NCBI RefSeq assembly: GCF_013694245.2
Contig: NZ_CP059322.2
Location: forward strand, 368,001 to 432,000
Source of the DNA: Micromonospora ferruginea
Lineage (GTDB): Bacteria; Actinomycetota; Actinomycetes; Mycobacteriales; Micromonosporaceae
Length of the DNA: 64,000 bases
Direction of reading: 5' to 3'
A program made the translations under genes and the position numbers. The notes under the pieces were generated by a model. That model had not been told where the DNA came from. It did no database searches and saw only the letters and a program-made list of their open reading frames with translations. Shown one piece after another: positions 49,788-58,104 of the stretch (the stretch's first letter is position 1; each line of letters starts with the position of its first letter).

Positions 49788-49844
49788 ACCGCGACCGGTC
49801 GCGGCGTCCTGTGCGACGGGCCGCCGCGACCGGCTCGGTTCAGG
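49783..49844. terminator. Bidirectional terminator with both stop codons in the stem
   Basis: The arms 49783-49806 and 49822-49844 pair over 23 bp with one bulge; loop of 15 nt. The TGA of the exported-protein gene (49785-49787) and the TCA of the Roadblock gene (49840-49842) sit opposite each other in the stem. A strong GC hairpin without U tract on either side. Confidence 0.7.
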
Positions 49845-50325
49845 GCGTGGTCGGGGTGACGCCGTCGAGCAGGTCGGCGAGGCGGGCCGCGGTGGTCGGG
49901 GCGTGCAGGTGCAGCCGGGCCACGTTGATGCTGTCGGTGCCGACCACGGCGAGCAGCGCCTGTGGGCTGACCGCGTAGACGCTGAGGTAGCCGTTCTCGT
50001 TGCGGACCGTGGACTGCTGGAAGTCACCCTGGCCCAGCCGGAACCCGACCTGCCGGCCCAGCCCGAACATGGTCGCCGCCAGCGCCGCGAGGTCGTCCGG
50101 GCTGGCGTCGTTCTGCAGGTTGTGCGTGATGAGCAGGCCGTCGACGCCGCCGAGCACGCAGCCGTGCACGCCGGGGATCTGCAGCCGCAGCGCGGACAGC
50201 TCCTGCCCGATCGCCGGGTACGGCAGTGCCGGATTGCCGGCCAGCGAGGGCGGCAGGGCGCGCGGTGGGGGCAGCGTGCCGGCCCCGCCCGGCGTACGGC
50301 GGGGGAGATTGTCCACCCGGCTCAC
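49840..50325 (-). CDS. Roadblock/LC7 domain protein
   Basis: The 161-residue protein has an N-terminal proline-rich stretch (about 1-35) and a Roadblock/LC7 domain: ALRLQIPGVHGCVLGGVDGL (about 50-69), DLAALAATMFGLGRQVGFRL, and a C-terminal VGTDSINVARLHLHAPTTAA. Roadblock proteins are GTPase-activating partners of Ras-like/MglA GTPases. In streptomycete conservons they stand beside a histidine kinase, DUF742 and GTPase genes, none of which is here. GTG 50325 overlaps the stop of the upstream Roadblock gene (GTGA), so both are made together. Confidence 0.8.
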   Translation of the reverse strand: MSRVDNLPRRTPGGAGTLPPPRALPPSLAGNPALPYPAIGQELSALRLQIPGVHGCVLGGVDGLLITHNLQNDASPDDLAALAATMFGLGRQVGFRLGQGDFQQSTVRNENGYLSVYAVSPQALLAVVGTDSINVARLHLHAPTTAARLADLLDGVTPTTP

Positions 50326-50693
50326 AGCTCCAGGCTCTCCTCGATCGCGCGCAGTTGGTGCCGGGCCATCGCCAGGTTGGCCCGGCTCTTGCTCACCATC
50401 AGGTAGAGGAACAGGCCCTTGCCGGTGCGGTTGCTCAGCGGCCGGATCAGGTGGTACTGGCTGCCGAGCGTGATGAGGATGTCCTCGATCTCGTCGTCGA
50501 GCTTCAGCATCTCGATGGTGCGCAGCTTGGCCCGGACCACGTCGGTGTTGCCGGCGGCGGCGACGGTCAGGTCGATCTCGCCGGTGCCGCCGGCCACACC
50601 GAGCGTCATGCCACTGGTGTAGTCGACGAGCGCGGCGCCGATCGCGCCGTCGATGCTCATCGCGCTCTTCAACGCGACGTCGAGGTTGCCCAC
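50322..50693 (-). CDS. Small Roadblock-like protein
   Basis: The 123-residue protein begins VGNLDVALKSAMSIDGAIGA and contains MTLGVAGGTGEIDLTVAAAG, VRAKLRTIEMLKLDDEIEDI and LITLGSQYHLIRPLSNRTGK (about 66-100), a Roadblock-like alpha/beta pattern. GGGGAG lies 7-12 nt before the GTG at 50693. It is the first gene of a two-gene operon whose second member is a typical Roadblock protein. The pair could form heterodimers that act on a GTPase coded elsewhere. Opposite strand to PadR; 263 bp between them. Confidence 0.7.
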   Translation of the reverse strand: MGNLDVALKSAMSIDGAIGAALVDYTSGMTLGVAGGTGEIDLTVAAAGNTDVVRAKLRTIEMLKLDDEIEDILITLGSQYHLIRPLSNRTGKGLFLYLMVSKSRANLAMARHQLRAIEESLEL

Positions 50694-50944
50694 GATGTTT
50701 CTCCCCAGGAGTCGGCCGGGGGGCCGGTCGCCGCTCGGGGTGTCGTGCGGGCTGACAGCCGGCGCCTCCCGCGAATATGCTCCGTCGAGGCTTGCACATC
50801 GATGTCCGGCCCGCACCCGAGCGGCCGGTGATCCACCTGTGCGGTCCCTCCCCGCCGTCCACCGGTCCCGTAAATGGGACTCCGCAGCCGATGGTCGATC
50901 GTGGAGTCGCCTGCTAAGCGCGTGACCCCTATGTAGAGAAGCGA

Positions 50945-50950
50945 TATAGT
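50945..50950 (+). promoter_or_regulatory. -10 box and probable PadR site
   Basis: TATAGT ends 6 nt before the GTG at 50957, so the transcript is probably leaderless. It overlaps CTATGTAG-N5-CGATATAG (50929-50949), an imperfect inverted repeat with CTAT/ATAG ends that may be the PadR operator. Confidence 0.45.
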
Positions 50951-50956
50951 GCGGCG

Positions 50957-51289
50957 GTGCGACTGACCATCCCCGTGGTGAAGGTGCTCTCGGCACTGCT
51001 CGCCGAGCCCGACGCGCCGCGTTACGGCCTCGACCTCATGCGCCTCACCGGCCTGCCCAGTGGGACGCTCTACCCGGTGCTGCACCGCCTCCAGGCGGCG
51101 GGCTGGCTCGCCGCCGACTGGGAGGAGATCGACCCGGTCGCCGCCGGCCGGCCGGCCCGCCGCTACTACCGCCTCACCGGCGAGGGGATCCGCGCCGCCC
51201 GCCTGGCCCTGGCCGAGCTGCGCGCCCTCGCGCCCGCGGAACGGCCGCGCGAGGGCGGCGCCGGCCCGGCGGGAGCACCCGCATGGTGA
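50957..51289 (+). CDS. PadR family transcriptional regulator
   Basis: The 110-residue protein has the PadR winged helix: VLSALLAEPDAPRYGLDLMR, LTGLPSGTLYPVLHRLQAAG (recognition helix, about 30-49) and the wing AGRPARRYYRLTGEGIRAAR. It lacks a long C-terminal domain, so it dimerises by a short helix (PadR-s2 type). Its gene overlaps the next by 7 bp. As in many PadR/membrane-protein operons, it probably represses itself and its partner until a lipophilic ligand or stress appears. Confidence 0.9.
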   Translation: MRLTIPVVKVLSALLAEPDAPRYGLDLMRLTGLPSGTLYPVLHRLQAAGWLAADWEEIDPVAAGRPARRYYRLTGEGIRAARLALAELRALAPAERPREGGAGPAGAPAW

Positions 51290-52245
51290 CCCGGCTCGTC
51301 GACCTCCTGGTGCGCGCCGCGGTGCGCCGCTGGCCGGCGGAGCTGCGGGCCGAGCTGGCCCGGGAGTGGGCCGCCGAACTGCACGAGCTGGCCCGGACCG
51401 GGCGGCGGTGGACGATGCTCCGCTTCGCCGCCAGCCTGGCGACCAGCCGTGCCGCCACGCCACTCGTCGACCGGAGCGCGGTGTCCGGGCGGCTGTGGCG
51501 TACCGCCGGGGTGTTGCTGCTCGCGCCGCCGGCCTGCATCGCGGTCATCGTGGTCGCCGCGGTGGTGATGAACCTGGCCTACGGGTGGCTGTCCTACGGC
51601 GTGCTGTGGGCCACGGCGGCGCAACTGCCCATCTGGTCCATGGTCGCGGCCGGGCTCGGGGTGCTGCTCGCGCTCGTCGTCACCCGGGCCGCCCGCCGGA
51701 CCGTACGCGTCGGGGCGTTGCCCACCGCGCTCGGTGTGGCGTTGCCGATCGCCGCGACGCTCGCCGTGGTGCTCGGCTGGTTCGCCAGTCGAGCGGAGAG
51801 CGGTGTGGCGGAGATGGCGCCCGGCCTGCTGCTCTGGCTGGCGCTGCTGGTGCCGGCGCTCTGGGCCGCCGGGGCGCTGGCGCGCCGCGAGCGGACCCGG
51901 ACGGCCTGGCTGGTCGGGCTGCTGGGCGCGCTGGTCGCGGCCGACGCGGCGGTGGTGCTCACGGTGGTCTCCACGATCCCGGCGACCGCGACCTTCACCG
52001 AGCTGCCGCCGGACTCGGTGGACCGGATCTCCGCGCCGCTGTGGCTCTTCACCTGCTGGACCGACTGGTCGTTCGGGCTGCCCCGCCCGACCGAGTGGGA
52101 ACGGTTCCTGATCACCGACCAGGTGCTCGTCGAGCCGATGTTCTACCTGGCCGCCACGCCCTACGCGGTGGCGTACGCCATCGCGGTGGCCCGTCCGGCG
52201 CGGGCCACCGCGTCGGCGGGGCAGCCCGCGCCGGTGTCCGCCTAG
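51283..52245 (+). CDS. Multi-helix membrane protein, PadR partner
   Basis: The 320-residue protein has a short soluble N-terminus (RRWPAELRAELAREWAAELH, like a permease-prefix domain), then about seven hydrophobic helices: near 73-95, 107-131, 143-166, 180-198, 205-230 and a last one near 287-304. The N-terminal Arg/Glu/Trp motif resembles the Permease_prefix-like region found in PadR-linked membrane proteins. Function unknown. Starts within the PadR gene (7-bp overlap). Confidence 0.75.
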   Translation: MVTRLVDLLVRAAVRRWPAELRAELAREWAAELHELARTGRRWTMLRFAASLATSRAATPLVDRSAVSGRLWRTAGVLLLAPPACIAVIVVAAVVMNLAYGWLSYGVLWATAAQLPIWSMVAAGLGVLLALVVTRAARRTVRVGALPTALGVALPIAATLAVVLGWFASRAESGVAEMAPGLLLWLALLVPALWAAGALARRERTRTAWLVGLLGALVAADAAVVLTVVSTIPATATFTELPPDSVDRISAPLWLFTCWTDWSFGLPRPTEWERFLITDQVLVEPMFYLAATPYAVAYAIAVARPARATASAGQPAPVSA

Positions 52246-52252
52246 GGCACGC

Positions 52253-53527
52253 TCAGGCCGACCAGCTCAACGCCCGACCGGCCCGCTCGTAGTGCCGGGC
52301 CAGCTCCGCGTCGATCCGCGCGGCACGCTCCTCGGTCAGCTCCACCGCCGGCTCCCTCGGGACGCGCGCCACCAGCATCCGGTGCCGCAGCCCGGCCGGC
52401 GGGTGCGAGGCGAACAGCGACGTGTCCTCCCGGATGGTGAGCTGGCGCTCCAGCGGCAGCCGGTCGGCCGCGCCGGCTAGCGAGCGGGTCGTCCCCGCCC
52501 GCCAGGCAGCCGGCCCGTGCCCGCCGCGCACCGCGTTGCGGACCACGGTCGCCACCGACTCGGCCCGCAGCAGGACGTCGAGCAGGCGGGTTGCGCCGGC
52601 CGTGCCGCCGGCCCGGGCGGCCAGCTCGTCGGCCAGGTACTCGGCCCGCTGGCTCTCCCGCAACGCGGTCGCGACCAGCACCACGTGACCGGCGAACAGC
52701 AGGCGCGACAGCGTCCAGGACACCAGCCGGCCCAGCCACTCGCCGACCATCACCAGCAACCCGTCGGCCCGGGTGTCGCCGCGCGGCCGGAACAGGTCGG
52801 CGGCGTTGCCGAGCATGGTCAGCGCCGGTTGGGTCACCGGGCCGCGCCGCAGGTCGCCGTTGACGAAGTGACCCAGCTCGTGCCCGAGCAACGCGACCCG
52901 CGCCGGCCCGTCCAGCGCGCCCCACAACGGCAGCCCGAGGGCGAGCACCCGCCGCCGGCGCGGGCCCACCGACGTCGCGTACGCGTTGATGTGCCCGTCG
53001 ACGCCGACCACGTGCGGCGCCGGCGCGCCGACGGCGGCCGCCACCTCCCCGATCAGGGCGTGCAACTCCGGCGCCTCGGCCGGGGTGAGCACCTCCAGGT
53101 CCGCGTCCAGCCGGCCGAACCGGGGCCGCAGCGCCACCGCCAGCGCGATCAGCGCCACCCCGAGCAGCACCGCGGCGTTCGGGAACGGGTACGCGAACAG
53201 CAGCCACACCCCGGCCACGGCAAGTCCCGCCACGCCCAGCAGGAGCAGCACGGAGACGCCGACGGTCAACGCCCCGGCGAGCGAGCGCCCCGGCGACTCC
53301 AGCGGCCGGCCGACGAGGTCGGCGTACTGCTGGCGGGTGAGTCGCGCGGCCAGGCGGTGGGTCCGCCGGTCGACCCACGACCAGCCGAACTCGGGCGGTC
53401 GGCGGTCGGCGTCGTAGGCGTCGAGGTTCCAGTCGCATCCGGCGCACCAGGGCAACGCCCCGTCCAGCGACACCGGCGTCGCGCCGCATCGCGGGCAGGT
53501 CCCCGTGCCCGTCGTCGTGGTGATCAC
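52253..53527 (-). CDS. M48 family zinc metalloprotease with N-terminal zinc ribbon
   Basis: The 424-residue protein starts with a four-Cys zinc ribbon (CPRCG and CAGCDWN, about 11-36), has two hydrophobic helices (about 90-140), then an M48 peptidase domain with the HExxH motif in ALLGHELGHFVNGDLRRG (about 230) and the Glu/Asp motif in ESQRAEYLADELAARAG (about 317; E-x3-D). More helices near 295-312. It resembles HtpX/Ste24-type membrane proteases with the active site towards the cytoplasm. The GTG at 53527 is preferred; the longer frame to 53701 overlaps the next promoter. Confidence 0.88.
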   Translation of the reverse strand: MITTTTGTGTCPRCGATPVSLDGALPWCAGCDWNLDAYDADRRPPEFGWSWVDRRTHRLAARLTRQQYADLVGRPLESPGRSLAGALTVGVSVLLLLGVAGLAVAGVWLLFAYPFPNAAVLLGVALIALAVALRPRFGRLDADLEVLTPAEAPELHALIGEVAAAVGAPAPHVVGVDGHINAYATSVGPRRRRVLALGLPLWGALDGPARVALLGHELGHFVNGDLRRGPVTQPALTMLGNAADLFRPRGDTRADGLLVMVGEWLGRLVSWTLSRLLFAGHVVLVATALRESQRAEYLADELAARAGGTAGATRLLDVLLRAESVATVVRNAVRGGHGPAAWRAGTTRSLAGAADRLPLERQLTIREDTSLFASHPPAGLRHRMLVARVPREPAVELTEERAARIDAELARHYERAGRALSWSA

Positions 53528-53687
53528 GAGCGGTGATCCTGACCGGTGCCGGCCGTCCCCGGTACCGGCCGTTCGGCCGACGGCGGTTCTTCTCCCATTC
53601 CCCGCCGAAGCCGCCCCGATCAGGTCTAATGTGGAGAAGGCGGCGACTATTTGTGGCGTTCCGGTGGCGGCCGGGCGATTCCCGGTG

Positions 53688-53693
53688 CACAGT
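53688..53693 (+). promoter_or_regulatory. Putative -10 box, leaderless start at 53700
   Basis: CACAGT lies 6 nt before the ATG at 53700, with no ribosome binding site. Confidence 0.35.
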
Positions 53694-53699
53694 GATCGC

Positions 53700-53903
53700 A
53701 TGAGCGACGACGGAAGTGGTGGGCACTACTACTGGTGCACGCGACACCACCGGGTCGAGACCGATGCCGACGTGTGTCCCGCGAAGCACGTTCTCGGACC
53801 GTACGCCTCAGCCGCCGACGCGGAGAACGCCCTGCAGAAGGTGCAGGAGCGTAACGAAGCGTGGGATGCCGAGGACGCCCGTTGGGCCGGGGAGGGCCGA
53901 TAG
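53700..53903 (+). CDS. Small conserved actinobacterial protein
   Basis: The 67-residue protein contains HYYWCTRHHRVE and CPAKHVLGPYASAADAENAL, then a charged helix ending AWDAEDARWAGE. A Cys and four His in the first 35 residues (C-x2-HH ... C-x3-H) could bind zinc. Such short SPOR-like or zinc-binding proteins are common in actinobacteria next to nucleoid or envelope genes; no function is known. It precedes the histone-like gene by 76 bp. Confidence 0.7.
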   Translation: MSDDGSGGHYYWCTRHHRVETDADVCPAKHVLGPYASAADAENALQKVQERNEAWDAEDARWAGEGR

Positions 53904-53979
53904 ACGGCGCGGGAGGACCGCGTCGAGGTGATCCGTGCTCCGCGAGGGCGGCAGCACGTCCCCAGGAAAGGGAACCGAG

Positions 53980-54717
53980 ATGGCCGTAGCACAGCAGGCC
54001 ACCCGCCCGGCCGCGAAACGGACGACCGCGAAGAAGACCAGCGCGGGCAGGACGACGACGGTCACCAAGGCGTCGCCGAACGCCTCGGGCGCCGGCGCCG
54101 GACGGACGCCGGCCCGGAAGGCGGCCGCGAAGAAGGCAGCCGCCAAGAAGGTCGTGTCGGCGGCGCGTAAGGCACCGGCGTCCAGGAGCACCGCCAAGAG
54201 CGCGCCCGCCAAGAAGGCCACCGCGAAGAAGACGGCGGCGAAGAAGGCCACCACCGCGAAGAAGACGACGGCGGCCAAGAAGACCACGGCGGCCAAGAAG
54301 ACGACGGCGGCCAGGAAGACCACCGCCGCGCGGAAGACCACGACCGCCCGGACGACCGCCGCGGCCAAGAAGACCACGGCGGCGAAGAAGACGACGGCGG
54401 CGAAGAAGACCACCGCGGCCAAGAAGGCGCCGGCGAAGAAGGCCACCGGCGCCCGGAAGGTCACCTCGGCGGCGAAGAAGACCACCGCCCGGAAGACCAC
54501 GGCCGCGAAGAAGGCGCCGGCGAAGAAGACGACCGCGTCGACGCGGCCCGCCGCCCGCAAGACGGCGGCCAAGAAGGCGCCCGCGCGCAAGACCACCACC
54601 GCGCGCAAGACGACCACCGCCGCGAAGAAGACCACCGCGGCCAAGAAGGCGCCGGCCCGCAAGACCACCACCGCGCGCAAGACCACCGCCCGCAAGGCGC
54701 CGGCCCGCCGAGCCTGA
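53980..54717 (+). CDS. Histone H1-like lysine/alanine-rich protein
   Basis: The 245-residue protein is almost wholly Lys, Ala, Thr, Arg and Pro, made of KKTTAAKKTT, KKAPAKK and RKTTTARKTT repeats. There is no HU domain at the N-terminus, unlike HupS or mycobacterial HupB. It resembles bacterial histone H1-like (AlgP/Hc1-type) proteins that bind and compact DNA through unstructured basic tails. It should bind the nucleoid non-specifically. AGGAAAGGG lies 7-15 nt before the ATG at 53980. The DNA is a stack of GCCAAGAAGACC-type repeats and may vary in length. Confidence 0.85.
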   Translation: MAVAQQATRPAAKRTTAKKTSAGRTTTVTKASPNASGAGAGRTPARKAAAKKAAAKKVVSAARKAPASRSTAKSAPAKKATAKKTAAKKATTAKKTTAAKKTTAAKKTTAARKTTAARKTTTARTTAAAKKTTAAKKTTAAKKTTAAKKAPAKKATGARKVTSAAKKTTARKTTAAKKAPAKKTTASTRPAARKTAAKKAPARKTTTARKTTTAAKKTTAAKKAPARKTTTARKTTARKAPARRA

Positions 54718-54718
54718 G

Positions 54719-54775
54719 GGTTAGGAAGGGGCCCTTCCAATACCGAATGCGTTAACCGGGGCCCCTTCCTAACCT
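54719..54775. repeat. GGGGCCCC/TTAACG palindromic repeat, copy 5
   Basis: GGTTAGGAAGGGGCCCTTCC, spacer AATACCGAATGCGTTAAC, then CGGGGCCCCTTCCTAACC. Its outer ends (GGTTAGGAAGGGG with CCCCTTCCTAACC) are perfect inverted copies. It starts 2 bp after the histone-like stop and precedes the RNB gene on the same strand. Confidence 0.88.
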
Positions 54776-54835
54776 GCGCGGCGGCGCCGCGCCGGTGAGC
54801 GGAACGTGCGGAGCACTGTCAGGATTGACCGCGTG

Positions 54836-56269
54836 GTGATCCGACGCGTACTGGCGCCCCGCATCGACTTCGGCGCGCTGCGCCGCGAGCTGGGCCTGCC
54901 CGAGAGCTTCCCGGCCGCGGCGCAGCGCGAGGCCGACACCGCGGCCGCCGCGCCGCTGCCGGCCGTCGCCGACCGGACCGACATCCCGTTCGTCACCGTC
55001 GACCCGGCGACCTCGCGCGACCTCGACCAGGCGATGCACCTCGCCCGCCGGCCCGGTGGCGGCTACCGCGTGCGGTACGCGATCGCGGACGTGCTCACCC
55101 ACGTACACCCGGGGGGTGAGCTGGAGGCCGAGACGTGGCGGCGGGGTCAGACGGTCTACCTGCCCGACGGCAACGTGCCCCTGCACCCGCACACGCTCAG
55201 CGAGGGCGCCGCCAGCCTGCTGCCCGACGCCGACCGGGCCGCCGTGCTCTGGACCATCGACCTGGACGCCGACGGCGGCACGGTCGCGGTCGGCCTGGAA
55301 CGCGCCCGGGTGCGCAGCCGGGCCAAGCTCGACTACGGCGGGGTGCAGCGCGACGCCGACGCCGGCCGCCTGCCCGAGCCGATCGCCCTGCTGCCCGAGA
55401 TCGGCGCGCTGCTCACCGCGCGCGGGCTGCGCCGGGGCGCGATCAACCTGCCGCTGCCCGAGCAGGACGTCGAGCCCGACGGCGACGGGTGGCGGCTGGT
55501 GCTGCGCGGCCCCGGCCCGATGGAGGAGCACAACGCGCAGATCTCGCTGCTCACCGGCATGGCCGCGGCCGACATCATGCTCGCCGGCCGGATCGGCCTG
55601 CTCCGGACCATGCCCCGCCCCCGCCCGGAGGCGGTCGAGAAGCTGCGGCTGGCCGCCGGCCCGCTCGGCGTGCCCTGGCCGGACGGCGTCTCGGTCGGCC
55701 AGGTGCTCGCCGGGCTGGACGCGTCGCAGCCCCGCGCGGCCGCCTTCGTCGACCAGGCCGCCGAGCTGATGCGTGGGGCCGCGTACACCGCCTTCGACGG
55801 CGCGGTGCCCGAGCAGCCGGAGCACGGCGGGGTGGCCGCCGCGTACGCCCACGTCACGGCGCCGCTGCGCCGCCTGGCCGACCGCTACGCCACCGAGGCC
55901 TGCCTGGCCCTGCACGAGGGGCGCGAGGTGCCCGCGCACGTCCGGGAGGCGCTGCCGAAGCTGCCCGAGGTGATGGCGACGACCGACCGGACCGCCGGCG
56001 CGGCCGCCCGCGGCGCGATCGAACTGGCCGAGGCGGTGCTGCTGGCGCACCGGGTGGGCGAGACGTTCGAGGCGGCGGTGCTGGACGTGGACGAACCCCG
56101 TCCGGCGGGCAACGGCCGGGCCGGCCGGCCGCCCGGCGGCACGGTCGCGCTGGACGAGCCGCCGGTGCGGGCCCGCTGCACCGGCGAGCTGCCGCTCGGC
56201 GAGCGCGTCCAGGTCCGGCTGACGGCCGCCGACCCGGTGGAACGCAAGGTCGCCTTCGAGCGCGCCTGA
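54836..56269 (+). CDS. RNB (RNase II/R) domain ribonuclease
   Basis: The 477-residue protein has the RNB catalytic domain: VDPATSRDLDQAMHLARRPG with catalytic Asp residues (about 63-82; the DxxxSRDLDDA-like motif), YAIADVLTHVHPG, DADRAAVLWTIDLD, EEHNAQISLLTGMAAADIML (about 230) and AYAHVTAPLRRLADRYATEA (about 340), the RRY-like motif. It lacks S1 and cold-shock domains of RNase II/R, being the short actinobacterial form. It should degrade RNA 3' to 5'. Start: GTG 54836 (VIRRVLAPRIDFGALRRELG) or GTG 54833; no ribosome binding site. Confidence 0.88.
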   Translation: MIRRVLAPRIDFGALRRELGLPESFPAAAQREADTAAAAPLPAVADRTDIPFVTVDPATSRDLDQAMHLARRPGGGYRVRYAIADVLTHVHPGGELEAETWRRGQTVYLPDGNVPLHPHTLSEGAASLLPDADRAAVLWTIDLDADGGTVAVGLERARVRSRAKLDYGGVQRDADAGRLPEPIALLPEIGALLTARGLRRGAINLPLPEQDVEPDGDGWRLVLRGPGPMEEHNAQISLLTGMAAADIMLAGRIGLLRTMPRPRPEAVEKLRLAAGPLGVPWPDGVSVGQVLAGLDASQPRAAAFVDQAAELMRGAAYTAFDGAVPEQPEHGGVAAAYAHVTAPLRRLADRYATEACLALHEGREVPAHVREALPKLPEVMATTDRTAGAAARGAIELAEAVLLAHRVGETFEAAVLDVDEPRPAGNGRAGRPPGGTVALDEPPVRARCTGELPLGERVQVRLTAADPVERKVAFERA

Positions 56270-56336
56270 CCCGGCGCGGGGATTGTCACAGCGCCTCGAC
56301 GCGCCGAGCGGTCGCGGGCTTTGCGAGGATGACCGC

Positions 56337-57035
56337 ATGGCTTACGACGCGACCACCCTGCCCGACGTCTCCGGGCTCACCGTCGGCATCATCGGCGGCA
56401 CCGGCGACCAGGGGCGGGGTCTCGCCTACCGGTTCGCCCGGGCCGGGCAGACCGTGCTCATCGGCTCCCGCGCCGCCGACCGGGCCGCCGAGGCCGCCGC
56501 CGAGATCGCCGCCCTGCCGGGTGTGCCGGCCGGCGCCGCCGTCTCCGGCGCGGCCAACGAGGAGGTCGCCCGTCGCAGCGACGTGGTGGTCGTCGCGGTG
56601 CCGTGGGACGGGCACGAGGCCACCGTCGCCGCGCTCGCCGGGCCGCTGGCCGGCAAGATCGTGGTGGACTGCGTCAACCCGCTCGGTTTCGACAAGCAGG
56701 GCCCGTACGCGCTGACCGTGGCCGAGGGCAGCGCCGTGCAGCAGGCCGCCGCGCTGCTGCCCGACTCCCGGGTCTGCGCCGCGTTCAACCACGTCAGCGC
56801 GCCGCTGCTGGCCGACCCGGAGGTCGACCGGATCGACCTCGACGTGCTGATCTGCACCGAGGACCGGGACCTCGTCGGCGTGGTCGCCGCGCTGGCCGCC
56901 CGGATTCCGGGCATGCGCGGCATCTACGCCGGCCGGCTGCGCAACGCCCACCAGATCGAGGCGTTCACCGCGAACCTGATCGCGATCAACAAGCGCTACA
57001 AGGCGCACGCCGGCATCCGGGTGACGGATCTCTGA
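56337..57035 (+). CDS. npdG: NADPH-dependent F420 reductase
   Basis: The 232-residue protein has the Fno/NpdG pattern: VGIIGGTGDQGRGLAYRFAR (NADP-binding glycine loop, about 17-36), VLIGSRAADRAAEAAAEIA, VVVVAVPWDGHEATVAALAG (about 82), VDCVNPLGFDKQGP and FNHVSAPLLADP. It exchanges hydride between NADPH and coenzyme F420, supplying F420H2 to many actinobacterial enzymes. It follows the RNB gene after 67 bp and is convergent with panB across repeat copy 6. Confidence 0.92.
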   Translation: MAYDATTLPDVSGLTVGIIGGTGDQGRGLAYRFARAGQTVLIGSRAADRAAEAAAEIAALPGVPAGAAVSGAANEEVARRSDVVVVAVPWDGHEATVAALAGPLAGKIVVDCVNPLGFDKQGPYALTVAEGSAVQQAAALLPDSRVCAAFNHVSAPLLADPEVDRIDLDVLICTEDRDLVGVVAALAARIPGMRGIYAGRLRNAHQIEAFTANLIAINKRYKAHAGIRVTDL

Positions 57036-57051
57036 GCGGCGCGGCCTCGCG

Positions 57052-57137
57052 GTTAGGCGGGGGCCCCGCTTAACAGTCGGCTGTTAAGCGGGGCCCCCGC
57101 CTCTACCGAATGCGTTAAGCGGGGCCCCCGCCTTACA
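57052..57137. repeat. GGGGCCCC/TTAACG palindromic repeat, copy 6 (extended)
   Basis: Three GGGGCCCC blocks: GGTTAGGCGGGGGCCCCGCT, spacer TAACAGTCGGCTGTTA, GCGGGGCCCCCGCC, spacer TCTACCGAATGCGTTAA, then GCGGGGCCCCCGCCTTAC. It is one unit longer than the other copies and fills the 105 bp between the convergent npdG and panB genes. Confidence 0.88.
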
Positions 57138-57140
57138 TCC

Positions 57141-57986
57141 TCAGAAGGTGTGCTCGGGGGCGGGGAACTCGCCGCCGCGCACCTCGTCGGCGAACTGCCG
57201 GGTGGCGTCGGTCAACGCGCCGGCCAGGTCGGCGTAGCGCTTCACGAAACGCGGCGCCCGGCCGGCGCGAAGCCCGGCCATGTCCTGCCAGACCAGCACC
57301 TGCCCGTCCGTGTCCGGGCCGGCCCCGATGCCGACCGTGGGGATGGACAGCTCGCCGGTGACCCGCTTGGCCACCTCGCCCGGCACCATCTCCAGCACCA
57401 CCGCGAACGCGCCCGCCTCGGCCACCGCCCGGGCGTCGGCGAGCACCTCCTCGGCGGTGTCGCCCCGGCCCTGCACGCGGTAGCCGCCGAGCGTGTGCTC
57501 GCTCTGCGGGGTGAAGCCGATGTGCGCCATCACCGGGATGCCGGCGCCGACGATCGCCTCGATCTGGGCGGCGCAGCGCCGGCCGCCCTCCAGCTTGACG
57601 GCGTGGCAGCCGCCCTCCTTCATGAACCGCACCGCGGTGCGCAGCGCCTGCGCCGGCCCCTCCTCGTACGAGCCGAACGGCAGGTCGCCGACGACCAGCG
57701 CGTGCTTCGTGGCCCGCACCACGGCACGGACCAGCGGCAGCAGCTCCTCGGCGGTCACCGGCAACGTGGTCTCGTAGCCGAAGACGTTGTTCGCGGCCGA
57801 GTCGCCGACCAGCAGCACCGGGATGCCCGCCTGGTCGAAGATCGAGGCGGTGTACTGGTCGTACGAGGTGAGCATCGCCCACCGCTCGCCACGCTCCTTG
57901 GCGACGAGCAGGTCGCGGGTGCGGATCCGCCGGGTGGCCGGCCCGCCGTACAGGGCGGTCACCTCGGTCGGGGTGGACTCCACCAT
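57141..57986 (-). CDS. panB: 3-methyl-2-oxobutanoate hydroxymethyltransferase
   Basis: The 281-residue protein has the PanB barrel motifs: [20 protein letters not shown] (about 37-56), [42 protein letters not shown] (metal/substrate Glu, about 120), [20 protein letters not shown] and [20 protein letters not shown] (about 205). It makes ketopantoate from 2-ketoisovalerate and methylene-tetrahydrofolate, first step of pantothenate/CoA synthesis. GGGAGA is 6-11 nt before the ATG at 57986. The nadE gene lies upstream on the same strand, 118 bp away. Confidence 0.96.
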   Translation of the reverse strand: MVESTPTEVTALYGGPATRRIRTRDLLVAKERGERWAMLTSYDQYTASIFDQAGIPVLLVGDSAANNVFGYETTLPVTAEELLPLVRAVVRATKHALVVGDLPFGSYEEGPAQALRTAVRFMKEGGCHAVKLEGGRRCAAQIEAIVGAGIPVMAHIGFTPQSEHTLGGYRVQGRGDTAEEVLADARAVAEAGAFAVVLEMVPGEVAKRVTGELSIPTVGIGAGPDTDGQVLVWQDMAGLRAGRAPRFVKRYADLAGALTDATRQFADEVRGGEFPAPEHTF

Positions 57987-58104
57987 GACAATCTCCCTTC
58001 CTCGAGGCCGCGCACGCGGTCCCCGGGTTCCCCGCGATCGTCGCACCGGGTGGCCGGCCGCCGGCAGGTCGGAGTGGAGGAATTCACTCCCGGCCGAAGC
58101 TCGC

